From Flavobacteriales bacterium UBA5933 (GTDB lineage: Bacteria > Bacteroidota > Bacteroidia > Flavobacteriales > Weeksellaceae): a DNA stretch of 26,771 nt. Shown here in pieces: positions 25,096 through 26,771 of the stretch; positions within the stretch are counted from its first letter, which is position 1; each line of letters opens with the position of its first letter. The position numbers and the translations under genes were made by a program. Location: NCBI GenBank assembly GCA_002430925.1, contig DJDD01000097.1, positions 17,233 through 44,003 of the forward strand. The letters run 5' to 3'. The notes under the pieces were generated by a model. The model made no database searches. It had not been told where the DNA came from and saw only the letters and a program-made list of their open reading frames with translations.

Positions 25096-25782
25096 ATGAA
25101 AGGAGATTTAATTATTGCAATAGATGGTTTTTCATCAACTGGTAAAAGTTCGATGTCAAAAATTATTGCCAAAAACTTAAATTATACACATATTGATAGT
25201 GGGGCAATGTACAGAGCTGTAACCTTGTACGCATTTCAGAAAGGATTTATTAACAATAAAAAAATTGATGTTAATACCTTGATTAATCATCTTAATGATA
25301 TCAAAATATCCTTTCAGAAAGATTCTCATACATTAAAAAATCATACTTATTTAAATGGTGTTGATGTAGAAACGGAAATCCGTTCTATGGAAATTTCCAA
25401 CATGGTTAGTCCAATTTCAGAAATTCCTGCTGTTCGTGATTATTGCGTGCATCTACAACAAGAAATGGGCAAAAATGGAGGAATTGTTATGGATGGACGT
25501 GATATAGGGACAACTGTTTTTCCTAACGCAGATATCAAAATATTTATCACAGCATCTCCAGAAATTAGAGCAAAACGTCGTTTTTTAGAATACCAACAAG
25601 AAGGAAAAAATATTACCTTAGATGAGGTTCTTAAAAATGTAAAAGAAAGAGATTACATAGATTCTAACAGAGCTTATTCTCCTTTGCGAAAAGCTCAAGA
25701 TGCGATAGAGGTTGATAATTCAGAACTGAATCTACAACAAACTGTAGATAAAGTAATGAGTTTGATTCAAGAACAAAACTAA
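25096..25782 (+). CDS. cmk: (d)CMP kinase
   Basis: A 228-residue cytidylate kinase converting CMP or dCMP to the diphosphate with ATP, in the cytoplasm. It shows the P-loop GFSSTGKSS at residues 11-19, DSGAMYRA near 35-42, the NMP-binding EIRSMEIS region, DGRDIGTTVFPNADIKIF in the middle, and the ERDYIDSNRAYSPL lid-side block. The length fits the short bacterial form. The frame opens at a TTG 21 bases upstream, but that overlaps the -7 element, so ATG 25096 is used. It lies 52 bases after porQ and 27 before rfbD. Confidence 0.95.
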   Translation: MKGDLIIAIDGFSSTGKSSMSKIIAKNLNYTHIDSGAMYRAVTLYAFQKGFINNKKIDVNTLINHLNDIKISFQKDSHTLKNHTYLNGVDVETEIRSMEISNMVSPISEIPAVRDYCVHLQQEMGKNGGIVMDGRDIGTTVFPNADIKIFITASPEIRAKRRFLEYQQEGKNITLDEVLKNVKERDYIDSNRAYSPLRKAQDAIEVDNSELNLQQTVDKVMSLIQEQN

Positions 25783-25809
25783 AAATCTTCCTAAAACGAT
25801 ATCAATCAA

Positions 25810-26664
25810 ATGAAAAAAATATTAATAACTGGAGCTAATGGACAATTAGGTCAGTCAATTTTAGAACAATCAAAGAGCTATAAAAATATCGAATGTTTTT
25901 TTGTAACAAGAAATGAACTTGATATTACCAATGAAAGCTTAATCGAAAGTTATTTTCAAGATAAGCATTTTGATTTTGTAGTTAATTGTGCTGCGTATAC
26001 TGCTGTTGATAAAGCTGAAGATTTCCCAGAAGATGCTTATTTAGTTAACGCTAAAGCTACCGAATATTTAGCCAAAATCACCAATCAAAAAAACATTCCA
26101 TTTATCCATATTTCAACGGATTATGTTTTTGATGGAACGGATTCTATTCCACGCAAAGAGGACGATAAAACTAATCCTATTGGTGTTTATGGAGAAACAA
26201 AACTAGATGGAGAAATTCTTGCGATAAATAACAATCCAAAAACAATTGTTTTAAGAACAGCTTGGGTTTATTCTCGTTTTGGAAATAATTTCGTGAAAAC
26301 AATGTTGAAATTATTTAAAGAAAGAGAATCCTTGTCGGTTGTTAACGACCAAATTGGCTCGCCAACCAATGCATTAGATTTAGCAAAAGCTATATTAGAT
26401 ATTATAGAAAAAGAACAAATAGTTTATGGAATTTTTAATTATTCTAATGAAGGTGAATGTTCTTGGTTTGATTTTGCTAATAAAATCAAAGAATACTCAA
26501 ATTCAACTATAGAAATTAATCCTGTTCCTAGCTCTGCATTCCCTACCAAAGCCAAACGTCCAGCATATAGTTTATTGGATAAAACAAAAATTAAAGAAAC
26601 TTACCAGGTAAATGTTCCTGAATGGGAAATTAGTTTAAAAAATGAATTAACATTCATCTTATAA
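25810..26664 (+). CDS. rfbD: dTDP-4-dehydrorhamnose reductase
   Basis: A 284-residue short-chain reductase of the RmlD type, the last step of dTDP-L-rhamnose synthesis for surface polysaccharide. The N-terminal nucleotide-binding ITGANGQLGQ lies at residues 6-15. NCAAYTAVDKAE, STDYVFDG, and the catalytic YGETK (YxxxK pattern) follow in the expected order, then RTAWVYSRFGNNFVKTM. The length is typical. It follows cmk by 27 bases and could be cotranscribed. The other rml genes are not in the window. Confidence 0.93.
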   Translation: MKKILITGANGQLGQSILEQSKSYKNIECFFVTRNELDITNESLIESYFQDKHFDFVVNCAAYTAVDKAEDFPEDAYLVNAKATEYLAKITNQKNIPFIHISTDYVFDGTDSIPRKEDDKTNPIGVYGETKLDGEILAINNNPKTIVLRTAWVYSRFGNNFVKTMLKLFKERESLSVVNDQIGSPTNALDLAKAILDIIEKEQIVYGIFNYSNEGECSWFDFANKIKEYSNSTIEINPVPSSAFPTKAKRPAYSLLDKTKIKETYQVNVPEWEISLKNELTFIL

Positions 26665-26730
26665 AAATTATTTTTTACGATAAGTACGTTGAGATTTGTA
26701 TATAAGCAAAACATAAAGTAATATTTATTT

Positions 26731-26771
26731 TTAGGCAATTGCTTCGCATCGTGCTTTTCGCTATATCTTTT
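26731..26771. repeat. Partial hairpin repeat at window edge
   Basis: The end, TTTTCGCTATATCTTTT, resembles the reverse complement of the element at 20191-20272 (TTTTCCGTTTTATCTTTT) and is more GC-rich than its neighbours. It reads as a second, inverted copy cut by the end of the window. The stretch 26665-26730 shows nothing I can name. Confidence 0.45.

Overview
The window is AT-rich DNA from a member of the Bacteroidota, most likely order Flavobacteriales and probably a Weeksellaceae-type genus. The evidence is the many -7 elements of the form TAnnTTTG (some with TTTG about 20 bases upstream), the near absence of Shine-Dalgarno sites, a PorQ gene of the type IX secretion system, and families typical of the phylum (DUF4252, DUF3109). 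The genus is an inference.

Left core (1-8450). dxs and a DUF4252 lipoprotein are read leftward. Diverging from dxs is a tight four-gene operon: a cysteine-rich DUF3109 protein, a large protein with a nucleoside-phosphorylase-like C-terminus, a Gfo/Idh/MocA oxidoreductase and a hotdog thioesterase. It ends at a perfect bidirectional terminator shared with a convergent 480-residue conserved protein. A divergent metallo-beta-lactamase-fold hydrolase and tRNA-Leu(CAA), with its own promoter and terminator, close the core.

Accessory island (about 8500-20100), nearly all leftward. In transcription order it holds an MmeI-like DNA methyltransferase, a Fic AMP-transferase-like protein, two gene remnants, a HigB/HigA-ImmA toxin-antitoxin pair, an SF2 helicase, a GIY-YIG nuclease, and two small exported or membrane-anchored proteins. 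I read methyltransferase + helicase + GIY-YIG nuclease as one restriction-modification system whose M-to-R gap is a slot for accessory modules. The remnants (a helicase 5' end with an 82-bp near-identical copy, and a methyltransferase 3' end) look like scars of a collapse or cassette exchange between two related copies. The 230-bp gap between fic and the methyltransferase gene holds six 22-bp inverted repeats at exact alternating 40/29-bp steps, overlapping the fic promoter. An Abi_2-family gene, broken by two compensating homopolymer indels, diverges from the methyltransferase gene. A candidate small RNA and a hairpin repeat mark the right edge.

Right core (20350-26771). A YbdG-type mechanosensitive channel converges, with overlapping stop codons inside a terminator palindrome, on a DUF2339 membrane protein. 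Then porQ, cmk and rfbD (rmlD) run rightward. The window ends inside what looks like a second, inverted copy of the hairpin repeat.

All calls come from reading the sequence and from recalled family features; no database search was run.
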